A stretch of DNA of 25,577 bases from CALJUZ01 sp003387805 (GCA_937975235.1 CALJUZ010000053.1:1-25577), one strand, 5' to 3'. Counted from the stretch's first letter, positions 6,954-14,836 are shown. Notes: generated from the sequence alone by a model not told the origin. A program made the numbers and translations.

Positions 6954-9104
6954 GTGGAGACGAAACGCCCCCGGGACGGGGAGCTGGCCGCCCTCCGGGC
7001 GGTGTCGGCCGTCAGCGGGCTGGCGCTGGAGGCTTCCCACGAGGACGACTTTCTGCGGGGCGCCGTTGCGGCGCTGCGGGAGTATGCGGGCGCGGACGCG
7101 GTGCTGGTCCGGATTTGGGAGCGCCGCATCGAGACCCGGGCCGTGGCCGCCGAGGAGGGCGTCCACCTGTTGTCGCCCGGCGAGCTGTCGGCGCCGCTGG
7201 CGCCCGAGGACGTGCGCTTTTGGCTGGCCCAGGCCGAAGGGTACTATTGCGGCGACGTCACCGCGTCGCCGGCGGTCAGGCGGGAGTTTCGCGACCACCT
7301 GCTGAGCCTGGGGCTGCGGTCCGCGTTCGTGGTGCCGATGATTCGCAGCGGCGACGTGCTGGGACAAATCGTCTTCGCGTGGAAATCGGCCCGCGAACCG
7401 GACGCCCGCTGGAAGGCCGCGCTGCGGCAGCTCACCGCGTACACCGCGACCCAGTTTTCGCTGCTCCACTGGAAACACGGCAACGAGCGGGATCCCATGA
7501 CGGGTCTCTTGAATTGGTACGGCCTGCGGCGGCGGTGGGAGCGGCTGGCCGGCGCCCGGCGCGGCGCGGTGCTGTTCGTCGAGGTGGGCAATTTCCGGTC
7601 GGTGGTGGAGGCCCGGGGCCGGCTGGCCGGCGATGACTTGCTGCGGGAAACGGCCCGGCTGGTGCAGGATGCGGCCTTCAGCGCTCATGCCGATGCCTCT
7701 GGGGCGGCCGACGGCCCGGGCGCCGCCCCGAGCGGAGGTGCGTGGGCCCATGCGCCCGCCGTGGTCGGCCGGCTGAGCGTGGACGCGTTCGTCGCCCTCA
7801 TTCCCGACGTGTCCTTGGACGACGCGGCGGCCCTGGCCGCCCACATCACCCGGCGGTTCGACGCGGCCGTGGAACGGCGGCGCCTCTCCTCGCCCTACCT
7901 GACCATCGGCCTGGCGGCGTGGCCCAGGAATGGGCGGGAGCTGCAGGCGCTGGTGTCCGAGGCCGAGCGCAGCGCCTGCCAGCGGAAACGGCGGCGGGTG
8001 GAGCTGACCATGACGACGCAGCTCGACCCCGGGCAGGGCCGGCTGCCCCGCACCTTCCTGCACGGGTGGCTGGCGTCCTCGGGCGACGGCGTGGTGCTCA
8101 CCGACGGCGATTTGAAGGTCATTTACGTCAACCCCGCGTACGAGCGGATGAGCGGCTACACGTTGAAGCAATGGCTGGGGAAGTCGCCGGGATTTATCGC
8201 TTCGGGCAAGACGCCGCTGCGGGTGTACGAGGACATGTGGAACAGCCTGAGCCGCCGCGGCACGTGGACGGGGCAGGTGGTCAACCGCCGCCCCGACGGC
8301 GAAGAGTGGGTGTCGCACTTGACCATCACCCGCATTCTCGACCGCCGGGGACGGCCCGTGGGCTTCCTCGGCGTCGCCCGCAGCGCGGACGACGTCAAGA
8401 AGACGGCCATGTCCTCGGCTTCCGTGTCGGCCTTCGAGGACGCGATTACGAAAGAATCGCTCATCATGGCGCTGGCCGAAGCGGCCAAAATGCACGGCGG
8501 CGATTCGCTGCAGCACTTGGAGCGGGTGCGATGGTTTACGCACCTTTTGGTCGCGGCCGCCGCGGAAGAGGGCATGGAGGAGTTCCAGTCGTACGAGTTC
8601 CGCTCGGCCGTGACCATGGCGTCGGTGCTGCACGACATCGGCAAGCTGTCGCTGCCCCGGGAGCTGCTGCAGAAGCCGGGGCGGCTGGAGCCGCACGAAT
8701 TCGAGTTGATGAAAACGCATACCGTGGCGGGGCGGGAGATGCTCAGCGCGCCCTTTTTGCGCGGCCAGCCCGCGGTGCACGGCTCGTATTTCCTGGAAGT
8801 CGCGGCGGACATCGCGGGAAGCCATCATGAGAAGTGGGACGGCAGCGGCTACCCCGAAGGCCTGGCCGGCACGCAGATCCCGATGGCGGCCCGGGTGGTG
8901 GCCGTGGCCGACGTGTACGACGCGCTGCGGTCCGAACGTCCCTACCGGCGGGCGTGGAGCCACACCGAAGCCGTGGAGTATATCGAAAGCCAGGCGGGCA
9001 AGCACTTCGATCCCCGGCTGGTGGAGCTGTTTTTGTCCATCCGGGATGCGTTCGACCAAGTGTACCGGAAGCTGCCGGACCGGTACCGGACGGTGATTGC
9101 TTAG
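6954..9104 (+). CDS. GAF / degenerate GGDEF / PAS / HD-GYP signalling protein
   Basis: A 716-residue multi-domain cytoplasmic protein, most likely a c-di-GMP phosphodiesterase with several sensing parts. Residues of about 10-165 look like a GAF domain. A GGDEF-like domain follows (DPMTGLLNWYGLRRRWERL onward), but its signature loop reads L-S-V-D-A-F (274-279) instead of GG(D/E)EF, so cyclase activity is not expected; it may bind GTP or be structural. A PAS domain spans about 368-490 (DGDLKVIYVNPAYERMSGYT). The C-terminal HD-GYP domain is intact: H560-D561 in VLHDIGKLSL, QKPGRLEPHE, HH at 624-625, GYP at 632-634, and VADVYDAL. GTG at 6954 is chosen for its AAGGAGG (6940-6946) at 7 bases; longer in-frame starts lack an SD. 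A short non-coding gap of 163 bp separates it from the previous HD-GYP gene. Confidence 0.9.
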   Translation: METKRPRDGELAALRAVSAVSGLALEASHEDDFLRGAVAALREYAGADAVLVRIWERRIETRAVAAEEGVHLLSPGELSAPLAPEDVRFWLAQAEGYYCGDVTASPAVRREFRDHLLSLGLRSAFVVPMIRSGDVLGQIVFAWKSAREPDARWKAALRQLTAYTATQFSLLHWKHGNERDPMTGLLNWYGLRRRWERLAGARRGAVLFVEVGNFRSVVEARGRLAGDDLLRETARLVQDAAFSAHADASGAADGPGAAPSGGAWAHAPAVVGRLSVDAFVALIPDVSLDDAAALAAHITRRFDAAVERRRLSSPYLTIGLAAWPRNGRELQALVSEAERSACQRKRRRVELTMTTQLDPGQGRLPRTFLHGWLASSGDGVVLTDGDLKVIYVNPAYERMSGYTLKQWLGKSPGFIASGKTPLRVYEDMWNSLSRRGTWTGQVVNRRPDGEEWVSHLTITRILDRRGRPVGFLGVARSADDVKKTAMSSASVSAFEDAITKESLIMALAEAAKMHGGDSLQHLERVRWFTHLLVAAAAEEGMEEFQSYEFRSAVTMASVLHDIGKLSLPRELLQKPGRLEPHEFELMKTHTVAGREMLSAPFLRGQPAVHGSYFLEVAADIAGSHHEKWDGSGYPEGLAGTQIPMAARVVAVADVYDALRSERPYRRAWSHTEAVEYIESQAGKHFDPRLVELFLSIRDAFDQVYRKLPDRYRTVIA

Positions 9105-9155
9105 ACCGAGGCGGGACCGGCCGGCGGCCGTGGAGCAGACGGGAGGGAGCGGAGC

Positions 9156-9872
9156 ATGGAGGGACTGCCGGAAACGGCGGCGCCCGGGCGCACCGCGACG
9201 CACCGGCAGCCGTCGGCGCCCGGGGCGGAGCCCGTGCCGTGGGCGCGAACCGCGGCGGACTTGCTGACGCTTTCCCGGCTGGCCGTGGGCGTGGGACTGG
9301 CCCTCTGGCCCTGGCAGCCGTCGCTGCGTTCGCTGGCCGCGCTCTTTCGCTGGAAGATGGCGCTGTGGACCGCGGACGCCGCGGACGGCGCCCTGGCCCG
9401 CTGGTCTCGCACGCCTCCGTCGTGGATCGGGCGGCAGGACATTTGGCTGGACACCGTCATCACGCTGTCCGCCGGCGTCGCGCTGGCGCGCATGGGTTTT
9501 CTGCCCGCCGCCGGCCTCGCGGCGTGGACGGCGGCCTGCGCCGCGGCGTATGCGCTGCGCCCGGTGGAAACCGTTCTCCTGGTCTTTATGCTGCCGCTGC
9601 ACCTGAGCGTCGTGGTGCTGGCGGCGGCCCACCGCCTGCCCGAAGCGTGGGTTTTCCTGGCGTGGGTCGTCGTGATGGCGGTTCTGGGGCGACGGCGCTT
9701 GACGCAGGTGATTGGGCTGTTCATCGGCGGCTTGCCGGACGGACCTCGCCGCTGGGTGCTGTCCTGGCTTCCTGCGGTTCTAAGGGCGGAGCCGGACCAT
9801 GCGGGGCCGGAGGCGGACGCCGGCGAGCCGCGAGGAATCCGGGCCGCGCCGGGCGAACGCGACCGAGAGTGA
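9156..9872 (+). CDS. CDP-alcohol phosphatidyltransferase-like membrane protein
   Basis: A 238-residue membrane protein with a CDP-alcohol phosphotransferase motif, the family that makes phospholipids by joining CDP-diacylglycerol or CDP-alcohols with an alcohol. After a polar 30-residue tail come several hydrophobic helices. The signature D74-AA-D77-G78-AL-A81-R82 is complete, followed by D95 and D99 in IGRQDIWLD. The Gly (G92) stands two residues before the third Asp rather than the usual three, a small departure from D-x2-D-G-x2-A-R-x8-9-G-x3-D-x3-D. All four metal-binding Asp are kept, so activity is likely. The substrate alcohol (glycerol-phosphate, inositol-phosphate, serine or other) cannot be told. 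The start ATG has GGGAGGGAG about 10 bases before it. It sits 51 bp after the PAS/HD-GYP gene and may be co-transcribed. Confidence 0.75.
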   Translation: MEGLPETAAPGRTATHRQPSAPGAEPVPWARTAADLLTLSRLAVGVGLALWPWQPSLRSLAALFRWKMALWTADAADGALARWSRTPPSWIGRQDIWLDTVITLSAGVALARMGFLPAAGLAAWTAACAAAYALRPVETVLLVFMLPLHLSVVVLAAAHRLPEAWVFLAWVVVMAVLGRRRLTQVIGLFIGGLPDGPRRWVLSWLPAVLRAEPDHAGPEADAGEPRGIRAAPGERDRE

Positions 9873-9917
9873 CGCCCTGACGGACCGCTGAGCCTTGGAC
9901 GCAGGGTTGAGCTCTCG

Positions 9918-9945
9918 ACGGAAGGCCGGTGCGCCGGCCGTCCGT
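9918..9945 (+). terminator. Hairpin after the phosphatidyltransferase-like gene, possible terminator
   Basis: GGCCGG (9924-9929) pairs with CCGGCC (9934-9939) around TGCG. After an AA/GT mismatch the stem continues with ACGG (9918-9921) and CCGT (9942-9945). There is no T run, so termination would have to be Rho-assisted or weak. Confidence 0.4.
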
Positions 9946-9994
9946 TGAAAGGTACATCCTGCGTGCCCGCCCGGGCGCACGTCTCTGATACGTA

Positions 9995-10022
9995 TTGACA
10001 AATCATGGAAGCGCTGTAGTAT
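9995..10022 (+). promoter_or_regulatory. Sigma-A-type promoter of the NYN-domain gene
   Basis: TTGACA (9995-10000) is a perfect -35 box, followed by a 16-base spacer and TAGTAT (10017-10022) as the -10 box. Transcription would start near 10029, giving a leader of about 60 bases. The spacer contains TGGAAGCGCTG (10005-10015), sharing its first ten bases with the operators at 12277 and 18439, so a CcpA/LacI-type regulator might act here. Confidence 0.7.
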
Positions 10023-10088
10023 GCTGCACAACGAACCTTGACAACTGAAGACGACGGCTTCCCCCTGAAACGATTGGAGTGGAGCCCA

Positions 10089-10850
10089 GTGTCGATTGAT
10101 TCCGTTGCGCTGTTTATCGACTTTGAGTACTTTGTCTACGGGGCGGAAAACGAGCGGATGGCGCCGCCGGCGCCGGCCCGGCTGATGGAGCGGGCCGCGG
10201 AGTACGGCAGCGTGGCTGCGGCCAAAGCCTTCGGGCAAAACGACGTGCTGGACCGCTACCGCCAGGAGCTGCGGGCGGCCAGCATCGAGGCCATTCTTTG
10301 CACCAGCACCGGCGGAGCCAACAAGAAGAACGTGACGGATTTTTACATGCTGGACAGCATCTACCAGACCGCGTACACGCAGGGCCACATCCACCACTAC
10401 ATCCTGGTTACCGGCGACGGCGACTTCGCCAGCGTCCTGGCCTATTTGCGGTACCGGCTGCAGAAAAACACCATCGTCATGGCGTATGCGGATTCGGTGA
10501 GCCCCGAGCTGAAGGCGGCGGCCAACGAATTTGTAGAACTGAAGCGGGTGGCCAAAGAAACGTGGCCGGAAGAGGAACAGATAAAGCTGATTCGCTTCGT
10601 GCACAGCGGCCAGTCGCTGGGCAAGCTGATTACGCTGACCAGCACCGCCCGGGTCTACAAATCCGGCGGCGCCACCGAGGACGAACGCCGGGAGCAGATC
10701 GCCCGCATGATCCAGAACGGCGTGTTCGAGCAGCGGGTGGAGGAGCACGGCGGCGGGCCCATCCGCCTGCTGTACCTCAACTATTCGCACCCTCTGGTGC
10801 AGAAAGCCCTGGGGGATGAACCTCCGGCCGGGGCGGCAAAGACGGAGTAA
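10089..10850 (+). CDS. NYN (PIN-like) domain protein, putative RNase
   Basis: A 253-residue soluble protein. Residues 1-165 are an NYN domain of the DUF88/LabA type, a PIN-like fold with metal-dependent ribonuclease activity in studied members. The expected acidic residues are visible: D11 in LFIDFEYF, D84 in KNVTDFYMLD, and D110 and D112 in VTGDGDFASVL. The C-terminal ~85 residues (EEQIKLIRFV onward, with repeated helix-rich segments ending RLLYLNYSHPLVQ) resemble a small winged-helix or LOTUS-like nucleic-acid-binding region, but I do not firmly recognise it. Start GTG at 10089 is preceded by GGAG at 10076-10079 and again at 10081-10084; the upstream in-frame TTG at 10038 has no SD. The gene converges on lacI, 31 bp away. 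Target RNA unknown. Confidence 0.82.
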   Translation: MSIDSVALFIDFEYFVYGAENERMAPPAPARLMERAAEYGSVAAAKAFGQNDVLDRYRQELRAASIEAILCTSTGGANKKNVTDFYMLDSIYQTAYTQGHIHHYILVTGDGDFASVLAYLRYRLQKNTIVMAYADSVSPELKAAANEFVELKRVAKETWPEEEQIKLIRFVHSGQSLGKLITLTSTARVYKSGGATEDERREQIARMIQNGVFEQRVEEHGGGPIRLLYLNYSHPLVQKALGDEPPAGAAKTE

Positions 10851-10881
10851 GGCAAAAGAATCCCGCGGGAAGCCGTCGTAT

Positions 10882-11907
10882 TCAGTTGGCCGCCGGCCGG
10901 GCCGGGCGATAGGCCGCGGTGGTGCCGGCAACACGAAGTTCCGGAGACATGACGATCCGTTGGTGCTCGCCGCCGTTTTGCAGCGTCTCCACCAGCAGCC
11001 GGACGGCGGCTTTGCCCATGTCCCGCATGGGCTGGACGATGGTGGTCAAAGGCGGCTGGGTCACGTCGGCCATGACGGTGCCGTCGAAGCCGACGACGGA
11101 CAAATCGTCGGGCACGCGCGCGTCGGCTTCCCGGGCGGCCTGCAAGATGCCGATGGCCAGCAGGTCGTTGGCCGCGAACACCGCGGTCGGGCGGGGCGTC
11201 ATGTCCAACAGCCGCCGGCCCGCGGCCAGGCCCGCCGCGATGTCCGAGCCTTCCGCTTCGAGATAGACCGCTTCCACGCCGTCGCGGGCCGCTTCGTCCA
11301 GCGCCTCCCGGAAGCCCCGGGCCCGCTCCTGGCTGGAGTGGATGCCGCCCGGCTCCGTCACCATGGCCAGCCGCCGGTGGCCCAGCTCCAGCAGGTGCCG
11401 GGCCGCCATGGCGCCGCCGGCGCCGTCGTCCACCAGCACGCGGTTGACCTCGGCCGCGGGCACGTCCCGGGCCATCAGCGTCAGAGGGTAGCTGCCCCGG
11501 CTTAGATCCAGCACCAGCTTGTCGTCGTAGTTGGCCGTGCCGAAAATCATGCCGTCGATGCCTTTGCGGCGCAGCACGTTGACGTATTCCGCCTGTTTGG
11601 CCGTGTCGCCGCCGACGTTGCAGATGACGCAGTTGTACCCCAGCTCCGCCGCGGCGTCTTCGACGCCCCGGGCCACCTCGGCGTAGAAGGGGTTGCTGAT
11701 GTCCGGGACCAGCAGCGCCACCAGGCGGGTGCGCTTGGTCATCAGCGCCGACGCCACCAGATTCGGCTCGAACCCCAATTTGTCGATGGCATCTTGGACC
11801 CGCCGGCGGGTGGATTCGCGCACGTGCGGACTGTTGTTCAGGACGCGCGACACGGTGGCCAGGGACACGTTGGCTTCCCGGGCGACGTCGTAAATCGTAA
11901 CCCTCAT
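10882..11907 (-). CDS. LacI-family transcriptional regulator
   Basis: A 341-residue LacI/GalR/CcpA-type repressor. The helix-turn-helix is at the very N-terminus (VTIYDVAREANVSLATVSRV, residues 3-22), then the hinge helix region to about 60, then a periplasmic-binding-protein-like sensor domain (LVALLVPDISNPFYAEVARG; TAVFAANDLLAIG; LSVVGFDGTVMADVTQPPLT). The HTH is almost the same as that of Bacillus CcpA, in line with the cre-like operators found nearby. The gene is read away from the ABC transporter operon, so it most likely controls the transporter and inositol genes, released by a pathway sugar or intermediate. It could instead respond to HPr like CcpA, but the neighbourhood favours a local regulator. 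The start codon is complementary to CAT at 11905-11907; longer frames upstream are high-GC artefacts. Confidence 0.93.
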   Translation of the reverse strand: MRVTIYDVAREANVSLATVSRVLNNSPHVRESTRRRVQDAIDKLGFEPNLVASALMTKRTRLVALLVPDISNPFYAEVARGVEDAAAELGYNCVICNVGGDTAKQAEYVNVLRRKGIDGMIFGTANYDDKLVLDLSRGSYPLTLMARDVPAAEVNRVLVDDGAGGAMAARHLLELGHRRLAMVTEPGGIHSSQERARGFREALDEAARDGVEAVYLEAEGSDIAAGLAAGRRLLDMTPRPTAVFAANDLLAIGILQAAREADARVPDDLSVVGFDGTVMADVTQPPLTTIVQPMRDMGKAAVRLLVETLQNGGEHQRIVMSPELRVAGTTAAYRPARPAAN

Positions 11908-12102
11908 CGAGACGCTGCTCCCATCAACGCTGCGCCGGTGCGTATTCCCTGAGAAATTAAACAACAATAAACGTTCGGCATGGACCGGCCGGGTTCCTGC
12001 GCCGCCTGGCCGCGGGTGCGCACGGAACCGCCGCCGCCTTGAGCGTGGGCGCCGGCACGCGTTCTCAGTGCCGAGGCGTCCGTGGTGCAAACTGCGCGAA
12101 CC

Positions 12103-12114
12103 AACAAATTTGTT
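12103..12114. promoter_or_regulatory. Perfect 12-bp palindrome, possible second operator
   Basis: AACAAATTTGTT is a perfect inverted repeat inside a larger near-symmetry (GAAC before it, TTCGG after it). Such an AT-rich dyad stands out in GC-rich DNA and lies about 170 bp from the other operator. The binding protein is unknown. Confidence 0.35.
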
Positions 12115-12276
12115 CGGCCCAACAGGCAGGAATCCCGGCCACCGCGTGGAAAGACGGGCACCGAAACCGCTTTCATCCGCGCTGATGACAGTCCAGACAT
12201 TGCAGGAACAGGCTTCGGAGCGGCTCGGCCCGCCCAAGGAGGATGTTGGCACGAAGCGTCGAATTGAGTGTTCGCG

Positions 12277-12290
12277 TGGAAGCGCTTCCA
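12277..12290. promoter_or_regulatory. LacI/CcpA-type operator upstream of the transporter operon
   Basis: TGGAAGCGCTTCCA is a perfect 14-bp palindrome with the central CG step typical of LacI-family operators, and it fits the loose cre pattern TGNAANCGNNNNCA. It lies about 190 bp before the binding-protein gene and 370 bp before the divergent lacI gene. A near copy stands before iolD. Confidence 0.8.
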
Positions 12291-12479
12291 AGCAGATATC
12301 TGAATTCAACAACAGGACGAGGCGTCGTCTGAAAAGGAGGGGGTGGGACAAGAATTCAGCCGAGTCCCGGGACGGACCCGTCGGTTGCCTGCAGTGGTCG
12401 GGAGTGAGGCGCACGGCCACAGGCCCGTGCGCGCGGTTGATTCAGGACCCTTGTTGGCAATTTTGGAGGAGGGTACGCA

Positions 12480-13859
12480 GTGGCTGGAATGAGTCGCTTC
12501 AAAGTTTGGTTTGCAGCCGTTGTGGTGTTGACACTGGTCGTCGGCATGGGCGCGCTGGTGCACGCGCAGCAGGTGGTCACCATCCGCGCCTGGACGGTCG
12601 GGCCCGACACGCCGGCGTTCTACCGGGCGGAAAACCTGGAGCTGGCCGCGGAGCGGCTGAACCGCATCCTGGAGGCGGCGGGCTCCGACATCCGCGTGGA
12701 AGTGGAAGCCGACTTCTGGACCGAGTCGTGGGACTCGTATCGCCGCCGCGCCATCCTGGCCTTTGAGAGCGGCGATCCGTCTTCGATTCCGGACATTATC
12801 AACTCGAGCCACCTGGACATCCCCATCTGGGCCGATGCGGGCTGGCTGGCGCCCATGGACCCCTACATCGAGCGCTACTGGGACATGGCGTACCAGGACT
12901 TCTTCCCGCACCTGTGGGATGCGGTGAGCTACAACGGCGTGCGCTGGGGCGTGCCGCAGGACATCGAGGTCCGCATGGTGTTCTTCCGCAAGGACCACCT
13001 GGCGGCCCTGGGCTGGACGCCTGAGGAGATCGAGGACCTGCCGCGGCGCGTCCGGGACAAGGAGTTCCTGCTGGACGATCTCATCGACGTGGCCAAGCAG
13101 ATGCAGGACGCCGGCCTGGTGGAGTGGGGCGTCATTCACCGGCCCACCGCGGGGCCTGACTTCTTCCAGTTCATCGTGGCCTACGGCGGCGAGTACTATG
13201 ATCCCGCCACCGGCAAGCTGGTGCTGGACCGCGACGCCATGCTGGAGACGCTGCGGTTCTTCCATCGGCTGACCCGCGAAGGCCTGACGCCCGAAGGCAT
13301 GACGACGTGGGCGTGGCCGTCGGTGCACCAGGCCATCGCCATTGACGGCACGGCCGGCTTCCAGATTACCGGCGGCATGTGGAACTGGAACGAGTGGCAG
13401 CGGGACTTCGGCCATCCGGAAGAGGACCTGTTCGAGAACGTGGGCTTCTTCCTCATTCCGGCCGGCCGCCCGGAGGGCACGCCCAATCAGCTGGGCCAGC
13501 CCCAGGCGTACATGATCACCTCCGCCTCGCAGAACAAGGACCTGGCGGCGCTGCTCATCATGCTGGCTTCGGACGTGGACCTGAACACCAACCACGCGCT
13601 GGAAGGCGCGAAGCTGGCCATCCGGCAGTCGCAGACCGCGTTCCCGCGGTTCGCAGAGGCCGAGTTCTTGTCCCAGGCGGCCACGCTGGTTCCGGACCAG
13701 ATCTTCCTGCCGTCGCACCCGGGTTCCGGCTTCTACAGCACGGTGCTCTACGAGGCCATCGGCGGCGTGGAAGTGGGCATGCTCACGCCCGAGATGGCTT
13801 TGCAGCAGCTGGAGATGCGTCTCCGGCAGCAGCTGGGCGACGACTTGATCGTCCGCTGA
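12480..13859 (+). CDS. ABC transporter extracellular solute-binding protein (CUT1 type)
   Basis: A 459-residue binding protein that captures the substrate outside the cell and delivers it to the permease pair. The N-terminus has a positively charged start, a hydrophobic core (residues 9-27) and a likely signal peptidase site VHA|QQ after residue 29. There is no lipobox Cys, so anchoring is through the uncleaved signal or another means. The mature part has the size and two-lobe patterns of SBP family 1 (for example PDIINSSHLD, then AYGGEYYDPATGKLVLD, and a late ITSASQNKDLAALLIMLASD). The family takes sugars, oligosaccharides and, in UgpB, glycerol-3-phosphate and its diesters. Neighbours suggest an inositol-containing substrate. 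GTG at 12480 follows GGAGGAGG (12465-12472). A hairpin follows the gene. Confidence 0.9.
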   Translation: MAGMSRFKVWFAAVVVLTLVVGMGALVHAQQVVTIRAWTVGPDTPAFYRAENLELAAERLNRILEAAGSDIRVEVEADFWTESWDSYRRRAILAFESGDPSSIPDIINSSHLDIPIWADAGWLAPMDPYIERYWDMAYQDFFPHLWDAVSYNGVRWGVPQDIEVRMVFFRKDHLAALGWTPEEIEDLPRRVRDKEFLLDDLIDVAKQMQDAGLVEWGVIHRPTAGPDFFQFIVAYGGEYYDPATGKLVLDRDAMLETLRFFHRLTREGLTPEGMTTWAWPSVHQAIAIDGTAGFQITGGMWNWNEWQRDFGHPEEDLFENVGFFLIPAGRPEGTPNQLGQPQAYMITSASQNKDLAALLIMLASDVDLNTNHALEGAKLAIRQSQTAFPRFAEAEFLSQAATLVPDQIFLPSHPGSGFYSTVLYEAIGGVEVGMLTPEMALQQLEMRLRQQLGDDLIVR

Positions 13860-13869
13860 TGCACGAGGA

Positions 13870-13910
13870 GCGCGGCGGCGGACGGTCTCTGCCGCCGCGC
13901 TTTTTCTTTT
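13870..13910 (+). terminator. Terminator-like hairpin between binding-protein and permease genes
   Basis: GCGCGGCGGC (13870-13879) and GCCGCCGCGC (13891-13900) form a perfect 10-bp GC stem with an 11-base loop, followed by TTTTTCTTTT. It would stop most transcripts after the binding-protein gene and protect its mRNA, giving more binding protein than permease, as in many ABC operons. Loop bases 13881-13889 are perfectly complementary to 13921-13929, directly before the next start codon. Confidence 0.88.
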
Positions 13911-13929
13911 ATTTTAGGAGGAGACCGTC

Positions 13930-14835
13930 TTGTCCAGGAAATCCAAGCTGTTCGTCGCCCTGTTGCTGCTGCCGTCCTTATTGATCACGCTGGTGTTTTA
14001 CTTCATTCCGGCGGTCATGACGGCGGCCATGAGCTTTACGGACATGGATTACCGGCTCAGCTGGAACTTCATCGGCTGGGACAACTTCAAGCGGATGGCG
14101 CAAGACTTTTTGCTCCCCCGCATCATGAAAAACACGCTGGTGTACACCTTTGCCACGCTGGCCTTGTTCAACGTGGGCTTTTCCGTCGTTCTGGCCTTGG
14201 TGACGTCGTTCGTGCCCGAGCGCACGGGCCGCATCTTTCAGGCGCTGTGGCTGCTGCCGCGCTTCACGCCGCCCATCGTCTACGGCGTCATGTGGATGTG
14301 GATTTTGGACCCGACGCGCAACGGCCTGCTCAACAGCCTGGTGGTGGCGGCGGGCGGGCGGCCCGTCAACTGGATCGCCCAGTACCCCATGGCCACCATC
14401 GTGATCACCAACGGCATCATCGGCGTTTCGTTCGGGATGATCATTTTCTATTCGGCCATCAAGTCGATTCCGCGGGAGTTCATCTGGGCCGCGGAAGCCG
14501 ACGGCGCGTCGTGGCTGCAGCAGGTGCGCCACGTGACGCTGCCGCTCATCCGCTGGCCCCTTCTGTTCGTGACCGCCTACCAGACGCTGTCGCTGCTGAC
14601 GTCTTATGAGTACATTTTGATCTTGACCGAAGGCGGTCCGTTTTTCGCGACGACGGTGTGGTCGCTGTACGCGTACAACCTCGCGTTCGGCGGCTACTTC
14701 GCCAACTACGAGTTCGGCTACGGAGCGACGCTGTCCATCGTGCTGGTGGTGCTGGGCACCATCGCGTCCATCGTCTACTGGCGCGTCTTCCGCTTCCGGG
14801 AGATGATGTCCGAGCCGAAGATCGAGGTGATGTGA
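13930..14835 (+). CDS. ABC transporter permease, MalF/UgpA type
   Basis: A 301-residue inner-membrane permease with about six membrane helices, starting with a helix at residues 7-32. The EAA loop that docks on the ATPase is WAAEADGASWLQQVRHVTLPL (about residues 185-205), with the conserved E-A-DGAS...LP pattern. It forms the channel together with the next permease. TTG at 13930 is the start, after AGGAGGAG at 13916-13923. The SD and the bases before the start codon can be sequestered by pairing with the hairpin loop upstream. The length is normal for CUT1 permeases. The substrate is set mainly by the binding protein and cannot be read from this gene. Confidence 0.93.
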   Translation: MSRKSKLFVALLLLPSLLITLVFYFIPAVMTAAMSFTDMDYRLSWNFIGWDNFKRMAQDFLLPRIMKNTLVYTFATLALFNVGFSVVLALVTSFVPERTGRIFQALWLLPRFTPPIVYGVMWMWILDPTRNGLLNSLVVAAGGRPVNWIAQYPMATIVITNGIIGVSFGMIIFYSAIKSIPREFIWAAEADGASWLQQVRHVTLPLIRWPLLFVTAYQTLSLLTSYEYILILTEGGPFFATTVWSLYAYNLAFGGYFANYEFGYGATLSIVLVVLGTIASIVYWRVFRFREMMSEPKIEVM

Positions 14836-14836
14836 C

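Larger units (their letters stand above)
11908..12479. promoter_or_regulatory. Divergent regulatory region between lacI and the ABC transporter operon
   Basis: A 572-base stretch without a convincing gene. It holds the perfect operator palindrome at 12277-12290, a second perfect palindrome AACAAATTTGTT at 12103-12114, an AT-rich patch near 11954-11975 that probably carries the leftward lacI promoter, and a leader of nearly 190 bases between the operator and the first transporter gene. An ORF running across it (12068-12766) overlaps the binding-protein gene in another frame and is not believable. Confidence 0.75.

Noticed and set aside
10038..10088. N-terminal extension of the NYN protein from TTG at 10038
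   Set aside because: No SD in front, and a GTG with GGAG motifs at 10089 gives the expected domain start.
10851..10881. Bidirectional terminator between the converging NYN and lacI genes
   Set aside because: The 31-bp gap has only a loop-less TCCCGCGGGA palindrome and no T run on either strand.
12068..12766. ORF across the regulatory region into the binding-protein gene
   Set aside because: It overlaps the operator and the signal-peptide region in another frame and encodes low-complexity Arg/Gly sequence.
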